From positions 744,001 through 808,000 of the forward strand of contig NZ_FOEF01000001.1 of NCBI RefSeq assembly GCF_900110575.1: a DNA stretch of 64,000 nucleotides, read 5' to 3'. A program made the position numbers and the translations under genes. The notes beneath the pieces are model-generated. The model was given only the letters and a program-made list of their open reading frames with translations, searched no databases and was not told the origin of the DNA. The DNA is from Amycolatopsis saalfeldensis (GTDB lineage: Bacteria; Actinomycetota; Actinomycetes; Mycobacteriales; Pseudonocardiaceae). Shown here piece after piece: positions 18,108 to 25,926 of this stretch (its first letter is position 1; every line of letters starts with the position of its first letter).

Positions 18108-18935
18108 TCAGCCGTACACGGTGCCCTTCAGGATTCCCCGGACGATGTACCGGCCCATCACCAGGAACAGCACGATGACCGGCAGCACCGCCAGTGTCGC
18201 GCCGGTCAGCATCAGCGCGTAGTCGGTGTAGTAGCCGCTGGCCAGGTGTGAGAGCACCACCTGCACGGTGGGCGCCTCGTCGGGGTCGAGCACCACCAGT
18301 GGCCAGAAGTAGTCGTTCCAGGAGGCCATGAACGTCAGCATCCCGAGCACCGCGGCCTGCGGGCGCAGCGCCGGGACGGCCACGTGCCAGAACGTCCGCA
18401 CCGCCGAGGCACCGTCCACAGTGGCCGCGTCCACCAGCTCGCGCGGCACCGCGGCCTCGCACGCCTGGCGCATCCAGAACACGCCGAACGCGCCCACCAG
18501 CGCGGGCACGATCACCGCCTCCAGCCGGCCGTACCAGCCGATGTCGCTGACCACCAGGTACAGCGGGATCACGCCGAGCTGCGTGGGAACCATCGCCGAG
18601 CCGACCACGAACAGGAACAGGCTGTTGCGGCCGGGGAACCTCAGCCGCGCGAAGGCGAACCCGGCCAGGCTCGCCAGGACCACATTGGACACCATCACCG
18701 TGGTCGACACGATCAGCGAATTGCCGATGGCGGCCCAGAAGTCGACGGTGTCGAACACCTGCCGCACGTTCTCGAAGAAGTGCCCGCCCGGCAGCATCAC
18801 CGGCGTCGTGCTGCCGATCGCCGAATCGTCGCGAGTGGACACCACGAACGACCAGTACAGCGGGAACACCGAGGCGCCCAGCACGGCCACCAGCACCACG
18901 TAGACCCAGGCGCCCGCCCGGCCGCGGGGCCTCAA
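18108..18935 (-). CDS. Carbohydrate ABC transporter permease (MalG/CebG type)
   Basis: 275 residues with six predicted membrane helices and the binding-protein-dependent permease EAA loop (ELVDAATVDGASAVRTFWHV), which docks the ATPase. It starts at a TTG overlapping the TGA of the upstream permease gene (TTGA), which implies translational coupling and gives the expected N-terminus just ahead of the first helix. It is the last gene of a unit consisting of regulator, binding protein, MalF-type permease and this gene. It resembles the CebG-type permease at 36507-37364 in sequence and order. No ATPase gene is present, as in Streptomyces sugar systems that share MsiK. Confidence 0.9.
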   Translation of the reverse strand: MRPRGRAGAWVYVVLVAVLGASVFPLYWSFVVSTRDDSAIGSTTPVMLPGGHFFENVRQVFDTVDFWAAIGNSLIVSTTVMVSNVVLASLAGFAFARLRFPGRNSLFLFVVGSAMVPTQLGVIPLYLVVSDIGWYGRLEAVIVPALVGAFGVFWMRQACEAAVPRELVDAATVDGASAVRTFWHVAVPALRPQAAVLGMLTFMASWNDYFWPLVVLDPDEAPTVQVVLSHLASGYYTDYALMLTGATLAVLPVIVLFLVMGRYIVRGILKGTVYG

Positions 18936-19843
18936 GACGCGCCCACGAACCGGCGCACCAGCCGGTAGTTGAACACCGCGAACACCGCGCAGAACACGAA
19001 CATCACCCACGACAACGCGGCCGCGTAGCCGGCGTCGAACTTGCCGAAACCCTGCTCGTACAGGTACATCGTGAGCGTCTGGAACTGCCGGTCGTTGCCG
19101 CCGGAGCCGGTGGGGTCGAACAGCTGCGGCTCGGCGAACAGCTGCAGGCCGTTCACGGTGGCGGCCACGACGGTGAACGCGATCGTCGGCCGGATGCCGG
19201 GCACGGTGACCGACCAGAACGAACGCCAGCGCGAGGCGCCGTCCAGCGCCGCCGCCTCGTACAGGTCCTGCGGCACCGCCTGCATCGCGGCCAGGTAGAT
19301 CAGCGCGTTGTACCCGGTCCAGCGCCACATCACCATGGTGGCCACGGCCAGGTGCGAGGACCACTGCCGCGCCTGCCAGGAGATCGGGTCGACGCCGAAC
19401 CAGCCGAGCACCTCGTTGACCACGCCGTAGTCACGGCTGAACAGCTGCCCGAACACCAGCCCGACGGCCACCACCGACACCACGTTCGGCAGCAGCACCC
19501 CGGTGCGCCACCAGGTCGCGCCCCGCAACGGCCGGTTCAGCAGCGCCGCGATGCCGAGCGCGAGGAAGAACTCCGGGACCGCCGAGAGCAGGAAGATGCT
19601 GGTGGTGTTGAAAAGCGCGTTGTAGAACCGCGAATCGGCGAGCAGCCCGGCGTAGTTGGCCAAGCCGAAGCGGCCCTCGTCGCCGGAAATCAGATTCCAG
19701 CGGTGCAGCGAGACCCACGCCGTGTAAAGCAGGGGAAAGGCGCCGAAAACGACAAAAACCGCGAAAAACGGTGCGATGAACAGGAAGGGCGTGCCCTTCC
19801 GATCGAACCTCGCCGGCAGGGCCGGCCGGGCTGCACGCGGCAC
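18932..19843 (-). CDS. Carbohydrate ABC transporter permease (MalF/CebF type)
   Basis: 303 residues, six predicted membrane helices, and the EAA loop near residue 200 (DLYEAAALDGASRWRSFW). It forms the transmembrane heterodimer with the downstream MalG-type permease, with which it overlaps by 4 nt. The GTG at 19843 lies 5 nt after the stop of the binding-protein gene. Sequence segments such as APFFAVFVVFGAFPLLYTAWVS match the Ceb-type permease at 35524-36510, so the two importers are paralogous. The substrate is unknown, probably an oligosaccharide. Confidence 0.9.
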   Translation of the reverse strand: MPRAARPALPARFDRKGTPFLFIAPFFAVFVVFGAFPLLYTAWVSLHRWNLISGDEGRFGLANYAGLLADSRFYNALFNTTSIFLLSAVPEFFLALGIAALLNRPLRGATWWRTGVLLPNVVSVVAVGLVFGQLFSRDYGVVNEVLGWFGVDPISWQARQWSSHLAVATMVMWRWTGYNALIYLAAMQAVPQDLYEAAALDGASRWRSFWSVTVPGIRPTIAFTVVAATVNGLQLFAEPQLFDPTGSGGNDRQFQTLTMYLYEQGFGKFDAGYAAALSWVMFVFCAVFAVFNYRLVRRFVGAS

Positions 19844-19848
19844 TGCGG

Positions 19849-21117
19849 CTACTTGATCGCTTCTCGGCCCGTCTTGACCGCGTCGTCCCAGGCCTGCTGC
19901 ACGTCCTCGGACTTGTCCTCGATCCGCCCGAGGGCGTGCCCGAACTCGGGGCGCACGTCGGCGTCGTGGAGGCCGCGGTAGTTGGGGCGCAGCGTGTCCG
20001 CCGAGGCGGCGTAGAGCTGCCCGACCGGGGCGTTCGAGAAGTACGGGTCGGTGTGGGCGACGACCTGCGGGTCCTTGTAGGCCGGCGGCTCACTCGGGAG
20101 GATCCCGTCGGACAGGAAGAGCCGCTTCTCCTGCTCCGGCGCGGTCAGCCAGCGCGCGAGGTCGTACGCCTCCTTCGGGTGCGCGCTCTGCTTCGGGATC
20201 GTCAGGAACGAGCCGCCCTGGTTGCCGCTGGCGCCCGGAACGGTGGTGACGTCCCATTTCCCGGTGTTGCCGTCACCGCCCGCCTCCTTGATCTGCGTGA
20301 GCATCCACGCGGGGCAGGCGATGGTGGCGAACGAGCCCTGCTTGATCGCGACGTTCCACGCCTGTGTGTACGTGGTGGCGGCCGCCGTCTCGCCCTTCTG
20401 CGCGATCCCACCGGCCAGGAAGAAAGCGTTGCGGACAGCGGGGTTCGTGTCCGCGATGTAGGAATCGTCCTTCGAGGAGAAGTAGTTCTCCGGCGACTGG
20501 TTGAGCATCGCGGTGTAGACGGTGCCCGCGGAGTCCGCGAACTTCACCTTCGGCAGCTTCGCGGTGAAGCGGGCGGCGAGGTCGGCGTACGCCTGCCAGG
20601 TCGGCATCAGCTTCGCGACGGACGCGCGGTCGGACGGCAGGCCGGCCTGCTCGAACAGGTCGCGGCGGTAGCACATCGCGAGGCTGCCCATGTCGGTGCC
20701 GAGGCCGAGCACGTAGCTCCCGTCCGTGCCCTGCGCCCACTTCCACGGCGACCACTGGTTCTTCAGCTGGTCCGCGCCGTAGTCGGCGAGGTTGACGAAC
20801 TTGTCCTTCGCCCGGATGTACTGCGGGACGTACTGCTCCTCGACCGCGACCACGTCGGCCGCGCCGCGGCCCGCCGCCAGCTGCGTGGCGAGGGTCTTGA
20901 AGTGCGTGTCGAAGTCGGTGACCCGGCTCTGGATCTCGATGTCCGGGTGCTGCTTCTGGTACTCCGCGAAGAGCGGCCCGTAGCCGAACTCGCCGAACGT
21001 CGCGACGGTCAGCTTGATCTTGCCGGCTGCGGCGTCGGAGCCACCACAGGCGGACGCGAGCAGGAGGAGCGCGGTCGTCAGGACAGCGACGGCCGGGCGT
21101 CGGGTCAGCGTTCGCAC
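19849..21117 (-). CDS. Sugar ABC transporter solute-binding lipoprotein
   Basis: 422 residues. A type II signal peptide ends in the lipobox LLASAC, so the mature protein is lipid-anchored outside the membrane. The rest is a cluster of sugar-binding protein features: LTVATFGEFGYGPLFAEYQK near the N-terminus, then a YRRDLFEQAGLP block and a WLTAPEQ block typical of the CUT1 family. It is similar throughout to the CebE-like protein at 34214-35521. The gene begins 14 nt after the stop of the LuxR-type regulator and ends 5 nt before the first permease, so all four genes are one transcript. Confidence 0.9.
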   Translation of the reverse strand: MRTLTRRPAVAVLTTALLLLASACGGSDAAAGKIKLTVATFGEFGYGPLFAEYQKQHPDIEIQSRVTDFDTHFKTLATQLAAGRGAADVVAVEEQYVPQYIRAKDKFVNLADYGADQLKNQWSPWKWAQGTDGSYVLGLGTDMGSLAMCYRRDLFEQAGLPSDRASVAKLMPTWQAYADLAARFTAKLPKVKFADSAGTVYTAMLNQSPENYFSSKDDSYIADTNPAVRNAFFLAGGIAQKGETAAATTYTQAWNVAIKQGSFATIACPAWMLTQIKEAGGDGNTGKWDVTTVPGASGNQGGSFLTIPKQSAHPKEAYDLARWLTAPEQEKRLFLSDGILPSEPPAYKDPQVVAHTDPYFSNAPVGQLYAASADTLRPNYRGLHDADVRPEFGHALGRIEDKSEDVQQAWDDAVKTGREAIK

Positions 21118-21131
21118 GGGGTGAGCTTCCC

Positions 21132-21725
21132 TCAGATAACACCTGCGCGCAGGGCGTAGGCGACGGCATGCGGTCGGTTGCGCAGCTTCAGCCTATTGGT
21201 CATGCCGTAGATGACGTTCTTCACGGTCCGTTCCGAGTAGCAGAGCTTGCCCGCGATCTCGGCCGTGTCCCAGCCCTCGGCCATCAGGCGCAGCACGTCG
21301 ACCTCGCGCGGCGACAGCGCGGCGCCGCCCGCGGCGTGCTGCAGGCTCTGCGCCTGGCCCAGCAGATCGCGCAGCGAACTCTCCCGGCCCGTCGCGGCCG
21401 CGACGATGCTCTTCACCAGCTTGTCGCCCGCGATGGCCTCGCGCGGCAGCACGGCGGCGACGTGGCAGGCGGCCAGCTCCGGCAGCTCCTCGGCCTCGAC
21501 GTGGCCGGCCACCAGGACGATGGCAGCGGGCGTCTCGGACGCGGCGGCACGCAGGGCGGCCTTCACGTCGGGCGTCACCCGGCTCGCGGCGAACACCAGC
21601 ACGGCGGCCTCACCGCGGCGCTGCCCCGGCACCACCTGGATCTCGTCGCACGACCGGAGGTGCTCGATGAGCCCCGCCAGCGCGATCGGGTCCGAAGCCC
21701 ACGCCGCCACCCTGACCTGATCCAT
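21132..21725 (-). CDS. LuxR-family regulator leading a sugar-importer operon
   Basis: 197 residues. An N-terminal receiver-like domain lacks the phospho-acceptor Asp (the beta-3 end reads AAVLVFAASRV), followed by a LuxR helix-turn-helix (LSPREVDVLRLMAEG, YSERTVKNVIYGMTNRL). It is a paralogue of the protein at 9139-9774. The ATG at 21725 follows GGGAGGT by 5 nt. It is the first gene of the importer operon and is divergent from a GH3 lipoprotein gene, so it probably regulates both in response to a sugar or cell-wall signal. That is an unusual replacement for the LacI-type repressors that normally control CUT1 importers. Confidence 0.85.
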   Translation of the reverse strand: MDQVRVAAWASDPIALAGLIEHLRSCDEIQVVPGQRRGEAAVLVFAASRVTPDVKAALRAAASETPAAIVLVAGHVEAEELPELAACHVAAVLPREAIAGDKLVKSIVAAATGRESSLRDLLGQAQSLQHAAGGAALSPREVDVLRLMAEGWDTAEIAGKLCYSERTVKNVIYGMTNRLKLRNRPHAVAYALRAGVI

Positions 21726-21776
21726 CGTTACCTCCCTGAAGAAACACCCATCCCGTGTCATCAGTCTGCTGAGGGT

Positions 21777-21901
21777 GCCTTCATGAATTCTCTAGCCGCC
21801 GTGAAGCCATTCTTCACGACGCGAAGCCGGAGGTCACCGGGGCTTCCGATACCGTCGCGAGGGACACCGCCCGCGGCAGATCGTAAGGAATTCATGAAGG
21901 C
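21777..21901. promoter_or_regulatory. Long inverted repeat plus hairpin ahead of the GH3 gene
   Basis: Two perfect 14-bp arms, GCCTTCATGAATTC at 21777-21790 and its complement GAATTCATGAAGGC at 21888-21901, are separated by 97 bp. The right arm contains the start codon of the GH3 lipoprotein. Between them sits CGTGAAG-4-CTTCACG (about 21800-21818), a second inverted repeat. The position between divergent genes suggests a regulator-binding or looping element, or an RNA structure masking the start codon. Confidence 0.5.
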
Positions 21902-23078
21902 GCACGCACGGAAGCGGCTACCAGTGGGAATCTTCGCGGCCCTGCTGTTCTCCGGGATCGTCTCAGGCTGCGCTTCACCCACGATCTCCGGCACCGCGAT
22001 GGCGCGCCCCTCGGCGGCCGCGCCCACCGCCGGCGGCTCCTCCATGGCCTCCCCACCTGCGGCAGCACCGTCTTTGCCGGCCTCGGCGTGCGGTGCGAAG
22101 GTCGCCTCGATGGACGTCCGCGCGCAGGTGGCCCAGCTCGTCGTACCGGGGGTCGACGCCGGGAATCCGGCCGCGGCGGTCGAACTGGTGCGCTCGCAGC
22201 AGATCGGCGGAATCTTCGTGGGCGGCAATAACACCACGCTGTTGCAGAATGGTGCGTTGAACGCCGTGCAAGCGGCCGCGAAGATCCCGGTGTCGGTCGC
22301 GGTCGATGAAGAAGGCGGCCGAGTTCAGCGCATCGACGATCTCGACGGCTCACTGCCGAGCGCGCGCGAACTCGCCGCCACGAAAACACCCGACGAGGTG
22401 CGCGCGCTCGGCGTCCAGCGCGGGCAGCAGCTGCGCGCCCGCGGGGTCACCGTCGACTACGCGCCCGACGCGGACGTCAGCGAGGAGCCGGACGACGCAG
22501 TGATCGGCGACCGTTCCTACAGCGCGGACCCGGCGAAGGTGCGGCAGTACGCGATGGCGTTCGCGAACGGGCTGCGCCAGAGCGGCATCACGCCGGTGCT
22601 CAAGCACTTCCCCGGCCACGGCCACGGCTCCGGCGACTCGCACAAGGGCACCGTCACCACGCCGCCACTGGACCAGCTGCGGCAGGTGGACCTCCAGCCG
22701 TACCGCAACATCGCCGAGTACGGGAAGATCGAGGTGATGGTCGGCCACCTCGACGTGCCGGACCTGACCAACGGCGTCCCGGCGTCCATCTCCCCCGCCG
22801 CGTATCAGCTCCTTCGCGGCGAATACCACTTCACCGGCCCGGTGATCACCGACGACCTGGGCGGCATGAAGGCGATCACCGACCAGTACTCCCTGCCCGA
22901 CGCGGTGCTCAAGGCGCTCCAGTCGGGCGCCGACGAAGCCCTGTTCTCCTCCGGCTCGGGCAACGTCGGCCAGGTGCTCGACCGGCTGACGAAGGCGGTC
23001 GCCGACGGGGACCTGCCGGCCGACCGCGTGGCCGCTTCGGTGCAGCGGGTGCTGACGTCCAAGGGCGCCTGCGGCTGA
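21894..23078 (+). CDS. GH3 beta-N-acetylhexosaminidase-like lipoprotein (NagZ-like)
   Basis: 394 residues. A lipoprotein signal (lipobox GIVSGC) and a Ser/Ala/Pro linker precede a GH3 catalytic barrel: VDEEGGRVQR, the hallmark KHFPGHGHGSGDSHKG with the Asp/His acid-base pair of NagZ-type enzymes, and the nucleophile Asp in VITDDLGG. Such enzymes release N-acetylglucosamine from muropeptides or chitin fragments; here it acts outside the membrane. I chose the ATG at 21894 because AAGGA lies about 4 nt upstream and it places the signal peptide correctly. It is divergent from the LuxR-type regulator of a sugar importer, which suggests cleavage and uptake are coordinated. Confidence 0.87.
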   Translation: MKAHARKRLPVGIFAALLFSGIVSGCASPTISGTAMARPSAAAPTAGGSSMASPPAAAPSLPASACGAKVASMDVRAQVAQLVVPGVDAGNPAAAVELVRSQQIGGIFVGGNNTTLLQNGALNAVQAAAKIPVSVAVDEEGGRVQRIDDLDGSLPSARELAATKTPDEVRALGVQRGQQLRARGVTVDYAPDADVSEEPDDAVIGDRSYSADPAKVRQYAMAFANGLRQSGITPVLKHFPGHGHGSGDSHKGTVTTPPLDQLRQVDLQPYRNIAEYGKIEVMVGHLDVPDLTNGVPASISPAAYQLLRGEYHFTGPVITDDLGGMKAITDQYSLPDAVLKALQSGADEALFSSGSGNVGQVLDRLTKAVADGDLPADRVAASVQRVLTSKGACG

Positions 23079-23171
23079 GCCCTGACGGGCGAACTCTATG
23101 AACTCAACACCGCGTTCGGTGTCCTCCGGTGTGATCCTGGTCCCGCTTGCCGGTCGATCAAGGAGGATCGA

Positions 23172-24092
23172 GTGTCGTGTAAACGTCTTCTCGCCGGAGC
23201 CGCGGTCGCGCTCGGGCTGAGCTTTCTCATCACCGCGCCGGCGTCCGCGGCGCCCGCCGGGATCGTCGACCGGCCGGTGGCCACCACCGGTTGCGGCAAA
23301 CCGGCGCCGGCCGAAGGGACGGGTCACCTGACGTCCGGCGGCGTCGCCCGCGATTACCTGATCCACCTGCCCGACGGCTACAACGCGCGGCGGCCGTACC
23401 CGCTGGTGCTGTCGTTCCACGGGCACGGGCGCACCTCGCAGTACCAAGAGGAGCTTTCGGGCTTCTCGAAGACGAACGCCATCGCGGTATACCCCCAGGG
23501 GGTGACCGGGACGGACGGTGAATCGGCCTGGAGCGGCGCGCCGTATTCCGCGCCGGTGGACGACGTGCTGTTCACCAGCGACCTGCTCACCTCGCTGCAG
23601 CAGCAGCTGTGCGTGGACCCGAGCCGGATCTACGCCGCGGGCAAGTCCAACGGCGGCGGTTTCGTCGGCGTGCTCGCCTGCCGGCTGCCGAGCCGGATCG
23701 CGGCGTTCGCCCCGGTTTCGGGCGCGTTCTACCCGCAGGGCGGCGCGTGCGAGCCCTCGCGCCGGGCGCCCCTGATCGACTTCCACGGCACGGCGGACAC
23801 CACCATCCCGTACGGCGGCAACCCGGCGAAGGGCCTGCCGTCCATTCCGGACTGGCTGGCGGGCTGGGCCTCGCGCGACGGCTGCTTCCCGCGTCCGCTG
23901 GAGTTCTCCCCGGTGCGCGACGTGGTGACCCAGTGGTGGCTCGGCTGCTCGCTGGTGCACTTCCAGGTGCAGCACGCCGGACACGTCTGGCCGAGCACCA
24001 AGCCGAACCTGGACTCCGCAACCCCGACAACGATCGACGCCACGCCGGTGATCTGGCAGTTCTTCCGGACGCACCCGCTGTCGGTGCGGTGA
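23172..24092 (+). CDS. Secreted esterase, PHB depolymerase/feruloyl esterase-like
   Basis: 306 residues. A Sec signal peptide (about 1-27, APASAAPA) is followed by an alpha/beta-hydrolase of the polyhydroxybutyrate depolymerase/LpqC (CE1-like) group. The nucleophile elbow is GKSNGG with Ser159; FHGHG forms the oxyanion region; DFHGTADTTIPYGG supplies the acid Asp; and QHAGHVWP the catalytic His. It could hydrolyse polyesters or ester-linked plant phenolics; family assignment alone does not decide. The GTG start follows GGAGGATCGA. Its stop codon is the start point of a 100-bp tandem repeat shared with the convergent downstream gene. Confidence 0.87.
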   Translation: MSCKRLLAGAAVALGLSFLITAPASAAPAGIVDRPVATTGCGKPAPAEGTGHLTSGGVARDYLIHLPDGYNARRPYPLVLSFHGHGRTSQYQEELSGFSKTNAIAVYPQGVTGTDGESAWSGAPYSAPVDDVLFTSDLLTSLQQQLCVDPSRIYAAGKSNGGGFVGVLACRLPSRIAAFAPVSGAFYPQGGACEPSRRAPLIDFHGTADTTIPYGGNPAKGLPSIPDWLAGWASRDGCFPRPLEFSPVRDVVTQWWLGCSLVHFQVQHAGHVWPSTKPNLDSATPTTIDATPVIWQFFRTHPLSVR

Positions 24093-24584
24093 CGTTCAGG
24101 CGGGGGTGACCAGCAACGTGACGGTGCGGTTGGTGCCCGGGTCGCCATCCGGATGGGCGGCGGTGGACCGGGTCGGCGCTGCCGGTGCGGTGACGCTCAG
24201 GCGGGCATGACGAGCAGCGTGACGGTGCGGTTGGCACCCGGGTCGCCGTCCGGATGGGCCGCGCTCGACCGGTCGGCGCTGCCGGTGCGGTGACGCTCAG
24301 GCGGGCATGACGAGCAGCGTGACGGTGCGGTTGGCGCCCGGGCCACCGCCCGGATGGGCCGCGGCCGACCGGTCGACACCGCCGACGCGGTGACGTCAGC
24401 CGGGAGCGACCAGCAACGTCACGGTGCGGTTGACACCCAGGTCGCCGTCCGGATGGGCCGCGCTCGACCGGTCGGCGCTGCCGGTGCGGTGACGCTCAGG
24501 CGGGCATGACGAGCAGCGTGACGGTGCGGTTGGCACCCGGGTCGCCGTCCGGATGGGCGGCGGTGGACTGGTCGGCGCTGCCCA
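24079..24584. repeat. Five-copy ~100-bp tandem repeat at a convergent gene junction
   Basis: Units begin at about 24091, 24191, 24291, 24391 and 24490 (periods 100, 100, 100 and 99 bp). The last unit is the genuine 3' end of the OmpA-like gene; the others are diverged copies, each keeping on the minus strand the codons for NRTVTLLVMPA and a stop, except that copies 1 and 4 are more diverged. Each unit also carries the last few codons and stop of the esterase gene on the plus strand. The array thus looks like repeated duplication of the junction where the two convergent genes once met. The repeat unit is not a multiple of three, so the copies do not form one long frame. Confidence 0.92.
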
Positions 24585-25926
24585 TCGCGAACGCCGTCAG
24601 TGGGAGGCCGCTCGCGGTCGCCAGCACGCGGGCCGCGGAGGTCGCCCGCGCGAGGGCGACCGTCGAGCCGCCGGTGGCGGGACCGCCCGCGACTGTGACA
24701 CCGTGCCCCAGCACTGTCACGCGCACCGACTGTCCTTTGAGGACTTCGGCCCACTGCTGGAGCGCCCGGCGGCCCTCGGTGCTCGGCGAGGTCGCGTTCG
24801 GACCGAACAGGCCGGCGTCGAAGGACACCGAGACGTCCGTTTCGCCGGGCGAGGTGTGGACACCCGGCGCGGCCAACGCCGTGGCGAGCGCCGCGAGCCG
24901 CTCCCGCCGGGCGGCGGCCGCGGCGGCGTCACGGAACTTCGCGGCGTTCAGCCGATCCAGCTCGGCTTGCAGGCTCGACGCGGCGGGCCCGTTCGGCGCA
25001 GCCCCGGCGGCCGACCCCGAGACGACCGCCGGCGCCGACCCGAACGGCACCGTCACCACCACCACACCCCCCGCCACCACGATCACGGCCGCCCCCACCG
25101 CAAGCGCCCGCCACGGCACCCGCCGCCGACGGCCCCACACCGACCGCACCCGCGCCACCCGCTGCCGCCCCGCCATTGCCGACGGTGCGTCCGGCACCAG
25201 CTCCAGCACCCGCGCCCAGGCAGCGTCGGCCGCGTCGAGGTTCCCGGCTTGGGCGTAGACGCGCGCAAGGAGGTCCAGCCGCGCCGGTTCGCCGCCGGTG
25301 GGCCACGGATCGGTGCCACCAGCCGGTGCCGCCCGGCCATCCCTGGGCGCCGAGGTGGTCGCGATGTCCCCCTCAGGACCACCGCGGCCACCTTGCCCGG
25401 CACCGCGGGAGTCGCCGCGGTCGTCAGAGCCGCCCTGGCCAGCCCGACTGCCCGGGCCGCGGCGGTCGCCGTGGCCGGTGTTGCTGGAGCTAGTCCCCTT
25501 TGTGCCGCCCCGGCTACCTTGCCCGCCGAGATCGCCCCGGCCGCTGCGGTCGCCGTGATCGCTTCGGCCGCTGCGGTCGGTGGCGCTCGAGCCATCCCCC
25601 TTCGTGCCGCCCCGGCCACCTTGCCCGCCGAGATCGCCCCGGCCGCTGCGCTCGGCGCCGCTCGAGCCATCCCCCTTTGTGCCGCTGCGCTCGGCGCCGC
25701 GCGTGTTGCCTGCCTCCGAGTCACCGCTGCCGACTCGCGCGCCTCCGCAGGAGCCGTCACCCGCCGAGTCACCACGGCCGCCCCGCGTCAGCCCACCACC
25801 GCCGAAGCCAACTGCGCCGGCCTGCTCCAGCAACCGCACCGCCGCGTCGAAGTCTCCGCGACGCGCAGCTTCAGCCGCCTCGGCCAGGGTCAGTTCACGG
25901 CCGAGCAGGTCCAGGGAGCCGGTCAT
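24496..25926 (-). CDS. OmpA-like membrane protein with repeat-rich linker, last gene of Hsp70 operon
   Basis: 476 residues. An N-terminal helical segment (about 1-40, AEAARRGDFDAAVRLLEQAG) reads as half a TPR; a Gly/Ser/Arg/Asp-rich linker (about 41-205) contains an in-frame 102-bp imperfect repeat (DLGGQG-RGGTKG motifs); a second TPR-like region follows (about 213-245), then one membrane helix (about 272-292). The C-terminal 170 residues resemble an OmpA peptidoglycan-binding fold (TVLGHGVTVAGG, ALARATSAARVLATASGLP). The ATG overlaps the Hsp70 stop by 4 nt. Its 3' end is the source of the tandem repeat downstream. The function is unknown; it may tether the chaperone system to the envelope. 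Confidence 0.75.
   Translation of the reverse strand: MTGSLDLLGRELTLAEAAEAARRGDFDAAVRLLEQAGAVGFGGGGLTRGGRGDSAGDGSCGGARVGSGDSEAGNTRGAERSGTKGDGSSGAERSGRGDLGGQGGRGGTKGDGSSATDRSGRSDHGDRSGRGDLGGQGSRGGTKGTSSSNTGHGDRRGPGSRAGQGGSDDRGDSRGAGQGGRGGPEGDIATTSAPRDGRAAPAGGTDPWPTGGEPARLDLLARVYAQAGNLDAADAAWARVLELVPDAPSAMAGRQRVARVRSVWGRRRRVPWRALAVGAAVIVVAGGVVVVTVPFGSAPAVVSGSAAGAAPNGPAASSLQAELDRLNAAKFRDAAAAAARRERLAALATALAAPGVHTSPGETDVSVSFDAGLFGPNATSPSTEGRRALQQWAEVLKGQSVRVTVLGHGVTVAGGPATGGSTVALARATSAARVLATASGLPLTAFAMGSADQSTAAHPDGDPGANRTVTLLVMPA

Noticed and set aside
18108..19364. 418-residue version of the MalG-type permease
   Set aside because: The extra N-terminal part is the out-of-frame antisense-like reading of the upstream permease gene; the TTG at 18935 gives the family length.
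24197..24379. 60-residue gene in the 100-bp repeat
   Set aside because: It merely joins diverged copies of the OmpA-like 3' end; there is no ribosome site or independent conservation.
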